Part shown: positions 25,942 to 34,838 of the stretch, in pieces
Layout of the letters: every line of letters starts with the position of its first letter
Position numbering within the stretch: the first letter of the stretch is position 1
Assembly (NCBI GenBank): GCA_023389575.1
Contig: JAEWEG010000005.1
Span: 1 to 64,000, forward strand
Length of the DNA: 64,000 bases
Reading direction: 5' to 3'
DNA from: Chloroflexota bacterium
GTDB taxonomy: Bacteria; Chloroflexota; Chloroflexia; Thermomicrobiales; UBA6265
Made by a program: the position numbers and the translations under genes
Notes under the pieces: generated by a model
What the model was told of the DNA's origin: nothing
Databases searched by the model: none
What the model saw: the letters and a program-made list of their open reading frames with translations, nothing else

Positions 25942-26868
25942 ATGATCGCGATCCAGGAACCACCCAAACGCGGCGTGATGAACTACCGGCGGTGGGAGGC
26001 GGTGGCTGGCTATCTCTTCATCCTGCCGTGGATCGTCGGGTTCCTGGTGTTTACCCTGGGTCCGATCATCGCCTCGCTCTATTACAGCTTCACCAACTAC
26101 CAGTTGGTGAAGCCCCCGGTCTGGACCGGCCTGGCCAACTACGAACGGCTTATCAACGACAAGCTGTTCTGGCAGTCGATGGAAGTCACCGCCACCTACG
26201 TCGCGGTGAGCGTACCGCTCGGGCTGGTGCTGGCCTTCGGCGTGGCGTTGCTGATGAACCAGAAGGTCAAGGGCATCGGGTTCTGGCGCACGGTGTTCTA
26301 CCTGCCCAACCTGGTGCCCCTGGTCGCCGCCACCATGCTCTGGCTCTGGATCTTCAATCCGGAGTTCGGCCTGCTGAACGGCGCCCTCGAACGGTTCGGA
26401 ATCGACGGTCCGCTCTGGCTCCAGAGCCAGAAGTGGGCTCTCCCCTCGCTGATCTTCATGAACCTGTGGACCGTTGGCGGTTCCACCCTCATCTACCTGG
26501 CCGGATTGCAGGGCATCCCCTCGGATCTCTACGAGGCGGTCGAGGTGGATGGCGGCGGCGCCTGGTCCAAGCTCTGGGCCGTCACCATCCCGCAGATGAC
26601 CCCGGTCATCTTCTACAACCTGATCCTCGGCCTCATCGCCGGGTTCCAGGTCTTCGCCCAGCCGCTGATCATGACCGGCGGCGGGCCGCGCTACTCAACC
26701 CTGTTCGTGGTGCTCTATCTCTACCAGAACGCCTTCTCCAACTTCCGCATGGGCTATGCCTCCGCCATCGCCTGGGCCCTGTTCCTGGTGATCCTGGTGT
26801 TCACCGTGCTGCTGTTCTGGCTGTCGAATCGCTGGGTCTACTACGAAGCCGATGCTCGCCAGCGCTAA
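25942..26868 (+). CDS. ABC sugar permease, MalF/UgpA type
   Basis: 308 aa, six hydrophobic segments. The first spans residues ~20-45 (GYLFILPWIVGFLVFTLGPII). The EAA loop that contacts the ATPase is EAVEVDGGGAWSKLWAVTIP near residue 195. It begins 27 bases after the binding protein and pairs with the permease at 26910. The substrate is probably an oligosaccharide or sugar-acid glycoside, judging by the flanking catabolic genes. Confidence 0.9.
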   Translation: MIAIQEPPKRGVMNYRRWEAVAGYLFILPWIVGFLVFTLGPIIASLYYSFTNYQLVKPPVWTGLANYERLINDKLFWQSMEVTATYVAVSVPLGLVLAFGVALLMNQKVKGIGFWRTVFYLPNLVPLVAATMLWLWIFNPEFGLLNGALERFGIDGPLWLQSQKWALPSLIFMNLWTVGGSTLIYLAGLQGIPSDLYEAVEVDGGGAWSKLWAVTIPQMTPVIFYNLILGLIAGFQVFAQPLIMTGGGPRYSTLFVVLYLYQNAFSNFRMGYASAIAWALFLVILVFTVLLFWLSNRWVYYEADARQR

Positions 26869-26909
26869 GTACATCGCTATCTGGTGGTTGAAACATCGTG
26901 GAGCATCGC

Positions 26910-27800
26910 ATGCAGGCAAATCTGGACAACATACAGTCGCAACCGAGACGTTCCCAGCCGCGGGGATCGATGGGCAAGCACCTGCGCCAGTACTGGTGGA
27001 CCTACCTGCTGCTGGGCCTGTTTGGCTTCCTGCTGGCCATGCCGCTCGTCTGGCTGCTGTCGTCGAGCCTGAAAACCGAGGGGCAAATCTTCGTGGTTCC
27101 GCCGGAATGGATTCCATCGCCGGTCAAGTGGAGCAATTACTCCGAGGTGTTCCGGCGCATCCCGTTCGGGCGCGGCTGGTGGAACTCGACGGTGGTCACC
27201 TCCCTGGCGACGCTGGGGCAGGTGGTCTCGGCCAGCCTCGTGGCGTTCGGCTTCGCCCGGCTGCGGTTCCCGGGGCGTGAATTCCTGTTCATGGTGCTCA
27301 TCGCCACCGTGATGATTCCGTATCACGTCACGCTGATCCCGAGCTACGTGCTGTTCCGCTACCTCGGCTGGCTGGACACCTTCCTGCCCCTGATCGTGCC
27401 GTCGTGGCTGGGCGGGTCGGCCTTCCTCATCTTCCTGATGCGGCAGTTCTACATGCGCCTGCCGTTCGAACTGGACGACGCGGCCCGCGTGGATGGCGCC
27501 AATATCTGGCAGATCTTCGTGCACATCGTGTTGCCGCAATCCAAGCCCGCGGTCGGGGTCGTCGCGATCTTCGCCTTCCTCGCCCACTGGAACGACTTCT
27601 TTGGGCCGTTCATCTATCTCAACAGCACCGAGAAATATACCCTCCCGCTCATGCTCCGCCTGTTCCAGAGCGTGGAAACCACCGAGTGGGCGATGCTGAT
27701 GGCGGCCAGCGTGATGACGGCCATCCCCTGTATCGTTCTTTACTTCGTCGCGCAGCGCTACTTCATCCAGGGTGTCGTGTTCACCGGCCTCAAGGGCTGA
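26910..27800 (+). CDS. ABC sugar permease, MalG/UgpE type
   Basis: 296 aa. It has an N-terminal membrane anchor (LLLGLFGFLLAMPLVWLL), the characteristic SLKTEGQIFVVPPEW periplasmic segment and the EAA-type loop DDAARVDGANIWQIFVHIV near residue 190. The ATG at 26910 has GGAG six bases upstream; GTG 26898 overlaps that RBS. No ABC ATPase gene follows or occurs elsewhere in the window, so a shared MsmK/UgpC-type ATPase encoded elsewhere is expected. Confidence 0.9.
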   Translation: MQANLDNIQSQPRRSQPRGSMGKHLRQYWWTYLLLGLFGFLLAMPLVWLLSSSLKTEGQIFVVPPEWIPSPVKWSNYSEVFRRIPFGRGWWNSTVVTSLATLGQVVSASLVAFGFARLRFPGREFLFMVLIATVMIPYHVTLIPSYVLFRYLGWLDTFLPLIVPSWLGGSAFLIFLMRQFYMRLPFELDDAARVDGANIWQIFVHIVLPQSKPAVGVVAIFAFLAHWNDFFGPFIYLNSTEKYTLPLMLRLFQSVETTEWAMLMAASVMTAIPCIVLYFVAQRYFIQGVVFTGLKG

Positions 27801-27847
27801 GCACCGAAATGCGCCGCCCATCGTTCCCTTGAAAGGTCCCAACACCC

Positions 27848-29539
27848 ATGTTGCTGGTGCATGAGCAGAGCGATTCGACGAGCCGGTTCAGCCGGTACCT
27901 GCGCGAACTGCTGGCAATCGAAGGCTTTGCCCTGATCGACGAAGTCTCCCGGAACACCCTCGGGGAACACCTGGCCGCGTCCGAGCGGGGCGTGGTGCTG
28001 CCGCGCATGCAGTTGCCGATCGACCTGGTCGGCGAGCTGGCGGGCTGGGTCCATCATGGCGGGTGTCTGGTGGCCCTGCATCCGGACAACGCGCTGCTCA
28101 AACAGCTTGGATTCGTGCCGGGCTACGTCCACGTCACCGATGGCGTGCTGTCGTTCCCGGATACCGACGTGCTTGGCGGTCTCCCGCTCGACCCGGTGCA
28201 GGTGATCGTGCCGGTCTCATCGTTCACCGCCGGGCCGGATATCGAGGCGACCGTGCTGGCCACCGTCGCCGCGCCAGGCGACCCGTTCACCCATACCCCG
28301 GCGATCTGGCACGCCCGGGTCGGCGAGGGCGAAGTCATCCTGTTCGGGTTCGACCTGGCCAAATCCGTCGCCCGGTTGCGGCATGGCAACCCTGACCTGG
28401 CCGACATGCCGAACGAGATCTTCGACCGCATCCAGCGGCCGAGCGACCTCTTCCGGGGGCAGATCGACCCGCGCCAGGCAACCGTGCCCCAGGCGGACAT
28501 CCTCACCGCCGCCCTCGGCCGCGCCGTGGAAACGCTGCTGCCCCAGCCCCGCTTCTGGTATTACCCGGAACCCAGCCAACGCAGCCTGGTGATCCAGACC
28601 AGCGACGACGACTGGTCGACGCTCGAACAGTTCGAAACCATGACGAGCGTGCTGAAGCAGTACGAGGCGCAATGCACCTTCTACGTGGTGAACCGCACGG
28701 TGCTGACCACCGACCTGATGGATCGCTGGGAGCGTGACGGTCACGTCTTCTCCGTCCACCCCGCCTCGATGCTCGATGTCGAAGGCGGACCCGGCACCGA
28801 CGAGGCGCAGCAGTTCTGGGTCCCCCAGATGGTGCGCGACAACGTCGCTCGCCACCAGGAGCAGTTCGGTCGCCCGGTCCGCACTATCCGCAACCACGCC
28901 ATTCGCTGGGTCGGCTACATGGACCTGGCCTACCTCCACGCCGAGCTTGGCATTCGTGGCGAGGCCAACTACTTCGCCATGGGCCCCATCCTCTCCGGCT
29001 ACCTCACCGGCAGCGGCCGGCTGGCCCGCTTCGTCGATGTCGATGGCACCATCATCGACCACCTCCAGATCGCCTCGCACTGGACCGAGGAAATCCTCGT
29101 CAGCGACGCCCACGGCTTCAGCGAACGGTGGCTCTACTCCCGCGCCCGGGAGTTCACCAACGGCATCATCAAGCGCTCGATCAGCCACTATCACACGCCA
29201 ACCGTGATCAACTCGCACCCGGTCAGCTTCGCCACCTATTCCCGGCCACTGATCGAGAGCAACTGGAAGACGGCCCGCGAAGGCGGCGTGCCGATCGTGT
29301 CCGCCGAAAGCTGGGTCGACTTCACCGATGCCCGGCGCGGACTCGTCATCTCCGCCACGGCCGATGGCTACGAGGTCACCGCCGATCGCCCGGTTCCGCG
29401 CGTGGTGGCGCTCCTGCCGGAAGGGATTCCGGGCAACGGCCAAACCGAAACCATCTGGGGGCGGACGTACACCGCGGTCACCCTGGACGACCTGGCGGCG
29501 GGCGAGGCGCGTTCCCTCGCCGCCCGGGTTCCGGCATGA
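27848..29539 (+). CDS. NodB-fold polysaccharide deacetylase-like protein with N-terminal glutaminase-like domain
   Basis: 563 aa. Residues ~1-200 resemble the ThuA/beta-galactosidase trimerisation type of class I glutaminase-like fold (GWVHHGGCLVALHPDNALL, then EGEVILFGFDLAKS). Residues ~235-480 look like a NodB-fold domain: SLVIQTSDDDWSTLEQF with the Asp pair, CTFYVVN, FSVHPASM and TIRNHAIRWVGY, with candidate metal His at ~310 and ~350. The protein is intracellular by sequence. It overlaps the next dehydrogenase start by ATGA, so it belongs to the sugar operon. The acyl substrate is unknown. Confidence 0.65.
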   Translation: MLLVHEQSDSTSRFSRYLRELLAIEGFALIDEVSRNTLGEHLAASERGVVLPRMQLPIDLVGELAGWVHHGGCLVALHPDNALLKQLGFVPGYVHVTDGVLSFPDTDVLGGLPLDPVQVIVPVSSFTAGPDIEATVLATVAAPGDPFTHTPAIWHARVGEGEVILFGFDLAKSVARLRHGNPDLADMPNEIFDRIQRPSDLFRGQIDPRQATVPQADILTAALGRAVETLLPQPRFWYYPEPSQRSLVIQTSDDDWSTLEQFETMTSVLKQYEAQCTFYVVNRTVLTTDLMDRWERDGHVFSVHPASMLDVEGGPGTDEAQQFWVPQMVRDNVARHQEQFGRPVRTIRNHAIRWVGYMDLAYLHAELGIRGEANYFAMGPILSGYLTGSGRLARFVDVDGTIIDHLQIASHWTEEILVSDAHGFSERWLYSRAREFTNGIIKRSISHYHTPTVINSHPVSFATYSRPLIESNWKTAREGGVPIVSAESWVDFTDARRGLVISATADGYEVTADRPVPRVVALLPEGIPGNGQTETIWGRTYTAVTLDDLAAGEARSLAARVPA

Positions 29540-30555
29540 CCACGCCGCTGGGCGTCGCCATCATCGGGTGTGGCGATGTCGCCCTGAGCCGGCATCTGCC
29601 CGCCCTCGCCGCCAGCGACGATGCGCGGCTGGTGGCCTGCTGCGATCGGGAGCCCGATCGGGCCGAACGGGCATCGGAACTGGGTGGCGGGTACGCCACC
29701 ACCGACGTGGACACCGTGCTGGGCGATCCCGGCGTGGATGCCGTCATCGTCGCGACGCCGCCCTGGGTGACGCCGCACATGACCGCGCGGGCGTTGCGCG
29801 CCGGCAAGGATGTCCTGGCCGAAAAGCCCCTGGCGCTCACCCTGGAGGAGGCCCTGTCCGTCCAGCGAGCGGAGCGGGAGAGCGGCCAGTTGGTGCAGGT
29901 CGGATTCGTCATGCGCCACGGCCCGATCTTCGGCACCCTGCGGACCTGGATCGCCGAGGGCCGCCTCGGCACGCCGCTCGACTTCCGGATTAGCGTGTTC
30001 GACGAAACCTGGGATCCGGAGAGGAACCCGGAGCACTACGAGCGGATCATGGCCACGCTCGACCACGGCGCGCCGGTGATTCACGATGGCGCGCACACCA
30101 TGGACCACCTGCGGTTCCTGCTGGATGGCGATCTTCCTGTCCGGGCCAGCGCCTGGGGACGCAAGACGCGGCCGGAATTCCCCCGCCCCAATCTCAACGG
30201 GGCCGTCATCGAGTTTTCTGGCGGGCACCGGGCCCGGGTCGAAATCGGCTGGTTCCTGCCCCGGTTCCCGCCGTCGGAATGGACCATCATCGGGCCCGAT
30301 GGCATGGCCTGGTTCGACCTGGCCACCCAACAGGCGCACCTGGACTGCGCTTCCGGCATCGAAACCGTCCTTAGCCCAGGGGACTGGTTCGTTTCCTGCT
30401 TCGAGCATCAACTGGCGGCCTTCGTGAACGCCGTGCGAACGCGCCAGTCGCCCAGGCCCGGCACCGCCGATGGAATCGCCAGCCTGGCGCTCACCCAGTT
30501 GCTCGAACGCGGGATGGAGACACCCCTACGGTCCCTGGAGATCGCGAACGCATGA
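29536..30555 (+). CDS. Gfo/Idh/MocA-family oxidoreductase (canonical EKP)
   Basis: 339 aa. GVAIIGCGDVALSRHLPAL at residues 6-24 is the dinucleotide loop; VACCDREPDRA ends strand 2; ALRAGKDVLAEKPLALT near residue 95 holds the conserved EKP. The C-terminal half has HDGAHTMDHLRFLLDGD with the His-Asp pair. The ATG overlaps the previous stop, and its own stop overlaps the next ATG, so the three genes 27848-31667 are translationally coupled. It probably interconverts keto and hydroxy forms of the imported sugar or acid. Confidence 0.85.
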   Translation: MTTPLGVAIIGCGDVALSRHLPALAASDDARLVACCDREPDRAERASELGGGYATTDVDTVLGDPGVDAVIVATPPWVTPHMTARALRAGKDVLAEKPLALTLEEALSVQRAERESGQLVQVGFVMRHGPIFGTLRTWIAEGRLGTPLDFRISVFDETWDPERNPEHYERIMATLDHGAPVIHDGAHTMDHLRFLLDGDLPVRASAWGRKTRPEFPRPNLNGAVIEFSGGHRARVEIGWFLPRFPPSEWTIIGPDGMAWFDLATQQAHLDCASGIETVLSPGDWFVSCFEHQLAAFVNAVRTRQSPRPGTADGIASLALTQLLERGMETPLRSLEIANA

Positions 30556-31667
30556 AGATCACGAGCATCGAGACCATTCCCATCAACGTCCCGATCCGGC
30601 CGGACAAGGCCACCATCGGCGGTCGGGGCGCCCACACCGAATCGCCCTTCCTCATCCTGGAAGTCCACACCGACGAAGGGATCACTGGCCTGGGCGAGGT
30701 GTCCTGCACACCGCTCTGGAGCGGTGAGGACCAGGTGACGGCCGCCCACTTCATCCACACCTTGCTGACGCCGCTGCTTGTGGGCCAGGATCCGCTCGAT
30801 CGCACGCGCCTCACCGACCTGATGCGGCGAACGCTGGCCAACAATCCGTTTACCCGGGCCGGCATCGAACTCGCGCTGTGGGACATCGCCGGGAAGGTGG
30901 CCGGCGTGCCGGTCTACCAACTCATGGGTGGCGCCGTGCGCGACGAGATTCGCACCAAGTACTCCGTCTCCGGCCTGGAGCCGCCGAAGGCCGCCGCGAT
31001 CGCCGCCTGGGCCGTGGAGCAGGGCTTCACCGCCATGAAGGTCAAGGTCGGCATGGACCCCGTCACCGATCTCGAACGCGTGAAGCAGGTTCGCCAGGCG
31101 GTTGGTGACGACGTGCTGCTGGGCGTGGATGCCAACGGCGGCTGGACCCCGGCCGTGGCGGTCCGGATGCTGCCCCACCTCGCGGAACTCGACATCGCCT
31201 TCGTCGAGCAACCCGTCCCGGCCGGTGACCACCGCTGGCTGGCTCATGTGCGCGCCGCGTCCAGCCTGCCCGTCGTGGCCGACGAGAGCCTCTCCACCGC
31301 GGCCGACGCCCTGAGTTTGCTCCAGGAGGGTGCGGCCGACATGTTCTCCATCTACGTGGGGATGGGTGGCGGGTTGCGGGAAGCCGCCGCGGTCGCCCAG
31401 ATTGGCGATGCCGCCTTCGTGCCAGGAACCATCGGCTCGAACCTCGAACTGGGCATCGCCCAGGCCGCCATGATTCACCTGGCCATCGCGGCGCCCGGCA
31501 TCCGGCCCGAGGTGCTCCCCTGCGATATCATCAGTTGCTTCTTCTACGATCACGACATCGTACGGGAGTCGCTGCCCGTGGCCGGTGGCATCGCCCACCG
31601 GCTGGATCGGCCTGGCCTCGGCGTCGAGCTCGATCGTGAAGCCATCGCCCGGTTTCGGGTACGGTAG
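30552..31667 (+). CDS. Enolase-superfamily enzyme, muconate-lactonizing (MLE) subgroup, atypical
   Basis: 371 aa. Cap MKITSIETIPINVP; barrel with the Lys-x-Lys (AMKVKVG, Lys163/Lys165), metal ligands Asp193 (GVDANGGW), Glu219 (VEQPVP) and Asp244 (VADES). The second catalytic Lys expected in the sixth strand (xxLKxxxxGG) is absent: DMFSIYVGMGGGL places Tyr268 there. MLE-subgroup members include cycloisomerases, racemases, dipeptide epimerases and dehydratases. Loss of one Lys suggests a one-base mechanism. It is coupled to the dehydrogenase by an ATGA overlap and followed 70 bases later by the second IclR regulator. Confidence 0.8.
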   Translation: MKITSIETIPINVPIRPDKATIGGRGAHTESPFLILEVHTDEGITGLGEVSCTPLWSGEDQVTAAHFIHTLLTPLLVGQDPLDRTRLTDLMRRTLANNPFTRAGIELALWDIAGKVAGVPVYQLMGGAVRDEIRTKYSVSGLEPPKAAAIAAWAVEQGFTAMKVKVGMDPVTDLERVKQVRQAVGDDVLLGVDANGGWTPAVAVRMLPHLAELDIAFVEQPVPAGDHRWLAHVRAASSLPVVADESLSTAADALSLLQEGAADMFSIYVGMGGGLREAAAVAQIGDAAFVPGTIGSNLELGIAQAAMIHLAIAAPGIRPEVLPCDIISCFFYDHDIVRESLPVAGGIAHRLDRPGLGVELDREAIARFRVR

Positions 31668-31737
31668 CCGGAGGAAATCAGCTGGCGGAATCCCTTCGCC
31701 AGGATACGGGTCCCAGGAGCCGGGAAGGACGTGGCAC

Positions 31738-32538
31738 ATGGCTGACAGCAAACCGGGCGTTACCTACCAGATCAGGGCTCTCGACCGGGGGCTCGATATT
31801 CTGGAGGCCTTCTCGCTCGCGGAGCCCGAACTCACCATCAGCCAGATCGCCGAAAACGCCGGTCTGCCGAAGCCGACGGTGATTCGCCTGCTCTCGGTGC
31901 TGACCGAACGAGGCTACGTCGAGCGCCTGCCAGACGTGGAACGCTACCGGCTGGGGGTCAAGACCCTCGAGGTCAGCAGCATCTACCTCCAGAGCACCAC
32001 CATCGAGGCCGAAGCCCATCCCATCATGACGCGGCTCGCCAACCAGACCCGGCAGACCGCCAATCTCGGCATCCTCGACCGGCATCAGGTGGTGCACATC
32101 AACGTCGTCGCGCCCGACCGGCCGGTCCGGTTCTGGGCCTCCATCGGCAAGCGGGAAGACGCCTACGTCTCCGGATTGGGCAAGGTGCTCCTCGGCTCGC
32201 TCGAACCCGAGGAGCTCGACGCCTACCTTACCCAGTCGCTCCCGGCCGTGACCCCGCACACCATCACCGATGGCGGTCGGCTGCGAGCGGAAATCGAGGA
32301 AGCCATTCGCACTGGCTACGCGCTGGATCGCGAAGAGTCGAACCTCGGCGTGTTCTGCATCGCCGCGCCCATCCGGAAAGCCAACGGGCAGATCGTGGCC
32401 GCCATCAGCATTTCGGGGCTCAAGGACGAGTTCGAACACGGCAATCAGATGGACGTGTTCGCCGATCTCGTCATGGCGGCGGGGGCGGAAATCTCCGCCC
32501 GCCTCGGCTGGAGCGACACGACCCCCTCCCGCACCTGA
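31738..32538 (+). CDS. IclR-family transcriptional regulator 2
   Basis: 266 aa. Winged helix YQIRALDRGLDILEAFS, LTISQIAENAGLPKPTVIRLLSVLTERGYVE at ~10-65; effector domain with LGILDRHQVVHINVV, GKREDAYVSGLGKVLLGSL, ALDREESNLGVFCIAAPIRKANG and VAAISISGLKDEF. It is 70 bases after the MLE-group gene and could be in the operon it regulates. The nearby TGAAA-N5-WTTCA operators match the box of KdgR, an IclR protein, so this gene or regulator 1 is the likely repressor. Confidence 0.9.
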   Translation: MADSKPGVTYQIRALDRGLDILEAFSLAEPELTISQIAENAGLPKPTVIRLLSVLTERGYVERLPDVERYRLGVKTLEVSSIYLQSTTIEAEAHPIMTRLANQTRQTANLGILDRHQVVHINVVAPDRPVRFWASIGKREDAYVSGLGKVLLGSLEPEELDAYLTQSLPAVTPHTITDGGRLRAEIEEAIRTGYALDREESNLGVFCIAAPIRKANGQIVAAISISGLKDEFEHGNQMDVFADLVMAAGAEISARLGWSDTTPSRT

Positions 32539-32643
32539 CCCTTGGCCGGTCATGTTAGCTCGTTGTCGCTCGCGACTACACCAGCGCGATCCGTAGCGCC
32601 GTACATTTCCGCAACGGTGGCACCACACCGGCCTCGTCACGGA

Positions 32644-32714
32644 CAGTAGGGAAGCCCTAAGCGACCACCCGGTGACCGATGGAACAGGAAGCCGGGTCGC
32701 TGTATGGGCTTCCT
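32644..32714 (-). repeat. REP-like inverted repeat, copy D (degenerate)
   Basis: CAGTAGGGAAGCCCTAAGCG to GCTGTATGGGCTTCCTCC. Base pairing is preserved by matched changes (GGAAGCCC against GGGCTTCC instead of GGAAACCC/GGGTTTCC), so both arms changed together. It sits between convergent genes ending at 32538 and 32740. Confidence 0.7.
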
Positions 32715-32739
32715 CCCGCGGCGCTAGGAGGACCACCGC

Positions 32740-33837
32740 TCAGTCCAGGCTCGGAATCTCGACCAGCCCACCCCCGGCATCCGCCGCCCGCAACCCGCAA
32801 ATCAGCGGCACGATCGATGCCGCCGCCTCCCGCGCGTGCAGCGGCGGCTGGCGATCGCTCCGGATCGCGTCCACCATGTCGCGGGCCTGCTCGTACTCCA
32901 TCGTGCCGTGCCCGAACGTTCCCACCCGCCGCGCGATCTTCGGGTTCGTGAAGTTCGGGAGGGTCACCGGCACCATTCTGTCCGTGCCGCTCAACCGCGA
33001 GTGGTACAGGTAGTTGACGGTCTCGTCGCCGTGCTCACCCTGTTGCCGGGTCCGCTCGAAGCTGCCCTCGCTCCCGTAGACCGAGTAGTACAGGCAGTAG
33101 GGCCGGATCATGCCGTAGGCGGTGGTGATCTTCGCCGTCGCGCCCGACTCCGCCTTGTAGATCGCCACCGTGGTGTGGGTCGTGTCGCCCCAGGGCGTGA
33201 GGTGATCGGAGTGAAACGCCGAGACATGCGTGAAGCGCGTGTCCATCAGCCAGCGCAGGGTGTCCAGCGCGTGAGGCCCGCCACCGAGCAGCGTGGTCTG
33301 GGGAATGGCCGGGTTCACCCGCCAGTGATCGTCGCCTTTCGCCGCGATCAGCTCTTCCAGGTTATGGAGGTATTCGCCTTCGCCGTAAAAGATCGCCCCC
33401 ATGTCTCCCGACTGGATCAGGCCATGGACGTCCTGAAGGCAGTGGGCATAGCGAACCTGGTTCCCCATCAGGTACTTCAGGCCGGTCTGGTCGGTGAGCC
33501 GGATAATCTCCCGGCATTCCTCGATGGTGGGGGCCATCGGAATCTCGGAGAGCACGTGCTTGCCCGCGGTCAGCGCCTGGATCGCATGCTGTCCGTGAAG
33601 ATGGTCGGGCGTGGCGATCACCACCAGGTCGATCTGGTCATCGTCCAGCAGTTCGTCAAGCGATCCATACTGGTGCTCGATCTCGCGGTCCTTCGCGACC
33701 TGGGCGCGAAGGTCGGCGTTGAGGTCGGCGACGGCGCGCACGGTCACTCCTTCCAGCGCCTGGAGGGCGGCGAGATGGGATCGCCCCTGGCCAAGACCCA
33801 CGATACCGGCGACGATCGGCGGGGGAGAGGAGGTCAT
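32740..33837 (-). CDS. Gfo/Idh/MocA-family protein with altered EKP motif
   Basis: 365 aa. VAGIVGLGQGRSHLAALQ at residues 9-26; AVADLNADLRAQ after strand 2; then QALTAGKHVLSEIPMAPT near residue 90, where Ile replaces the EKP lysine. LGGGPHALDTLRWLMD near residue 180 keeps the His and Asp of the active-site helix. The ATG at 33837 follows GGAG at a 10-base spacing. It is expressed from the minus-strand promoter carrying the site-4 operator, placing it in the putative KdgR-like regulon. Confidence 0.8.
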   Translation of the reverse strand: MTSSPPPIVAGIVGLGQGRSHLAALQALEGVTVRAVADLNADLRAQVAKDREIEHQYGSLDELLDDDQIDLVVIATPDHLHGQHAIQALTAGKHVLSEIPMAPTIEECREIIRLTDQTGLKYLMGNQVRYAHCLQDVHGLIQSGDMGAIFYGEGEYLHNLEELIAAKGDDHWRVNPAIPQTTLLGGGPHALDTLRWLMDTRFTHVSAFHSDHLTPWGDTTHTTVAIYKAESGATAKITTAYGMIRPYCLYYSVYGSEGSFERTRQQGEHGDETVNYLYHSRLSGTDRMVPVTLPNFTNPKIARRVGTFGHGTMEYEQARDMVDAIRSDRQPPLHAREAAASIVPLICGLRAADAGGGLVEIPSLD

Positions 33838-33878
33838 CGATGCTTTTCTCCGGAAATTCGCGGCGGAAGAGTCAATCG

Positions 33879-33920
33879 TGAAACGCGATTTCATTATATG
33901 ATGCGGCCTGAACGAGTCAA
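33879..33920 (-). promoter_or_regulatory. Promoter with KdgR-like operator, site 4
   Basis: On the minus strand: TTGACT (33920-33915), 16-bp spacer, perfect TATAAT (33898-33893), then TGAAATCGCGTTTCA (33893-33879) with perfect TGAAA/TTTCA arms. It drives the dehydrogenase at 32740; the divergent creatininase-type gene at 33995 may be affected too. Confidence 0.8.
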
Positions 33921-33994
33921 TATGCTCGTCACCCAACCAGGCACACCCGCGCCTGGCGTCGAGGCCCATCACCATGCTGGAGGAATGAGGACGG

Positions 33995-34750
33995 ATGCTG
34001 AACCTGTGGAACGATCTGACCCGGGACGAACTTCGGGATCTCCTCCCGCGATCCGTCGTCGTGCTGCCCACCGGCGCCACCGAGCAACACGGACCCCACC
34101 TCGCCACCAGTCACGACAGCGTCACCGTCACGGATATCGCGATCCGCGCCGCTGAAACGTGCGAATCGCCCGTCGTGGTCGCCCCGAGCCTGGTGTTCGG
34201 CTCCTCCCACCACCACCTGCCCTTCGGCGGTACGCTTTCGCTCTCCACCGAGACCTATTACCGGGTAGTCACCGACCTGGTGGATTCGATGATCGCGGGC
34301 GGCGCCCGTCGCATCTTCCTGCTCAACGGCCACGGTGGCAATCAGGAGCTGGTCCAGCTCGTCGCCCGTGACGTCGCCCTCAAGATGCCCGCCGAATCGG
34401 GCGTGAGCATCGCCGCGGCGTCGTACTGGCAGGTCGCGGCCGCGTCGCTGGCGTCCGAATTCGCCGGAAGCGGCATGCCGCTGCCTGGTCACGCCGGTCA
34501 GTTCGAAACCGCCACCATGCTCGTCACCAAGCCAGGCAACGTGCGGGAACCTCGTGCGACGCGCGAGTCGGATCCCTATCCCGGCGAGGTGATCCCTGGC
34601 GTGCGGCTGGAAACGACCGGCTCGTGGCGGGTGTTCGATGGCTACACCGACTTCCCGCACAAGGCCACCGCGGAACTCGGCCAGCGCATCCTTGACATCG
34701 TCATCCCCGATGTCGCCGCCGCCTTCGACGCCCTGGCTCGCTCGTCCTGA
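33995..34750 (+). CDS. Creatininase-family amidohydrolase
   Basis: 251 aa. The family signatures are VVLPTGATEQHGPHLATSHDSV near residues 24-42 (metal Glu/His/Asp), FGSSHHHLPFGGTLSL near 67-82, and LLNGHGGNQ near 108. A later GHAGQFETATML block supplies another metal ligand (Glu). Creatininase-family enzymes open cyclic or linear amides, for example creatinine or formamides of lactam and folate type. The ATG at 33995 is preceded by GGAGGAATGAGG. It diverges from the regulated dehydrogenase. The substrate here is unknown. Confidence 0.85.
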   Translation: MLNLWNDLTRDELRDLLPRSVVVLPTGATEQHGPHLATSHDSVTVTDIAIRAAETCESPVVVAPSLVFGSSHHHLPFGGTLSLSTETYYRVVTDLVDSMIAGGARRIFLLNGHGGNQELVQLVARDVALKMPAESGVSIAAASYWQVAAASLASEFAGSGMPLPGHAGQFETATMLVTKPGNVREPRATRESDPYPGEVIPGVRLETTGSWRVFDGYTDFPHKATAELGQRILDIVIPDVAAAFDALARSS

Positions 34751-34838
34751 CCGCTTTCACCCACCCATCCCGCGTTGATCGCCACCACTGTCAGGTCGCA
34801 TCATTGACTGGAACGCGAACGATTTCGGAGGTGAGGTC

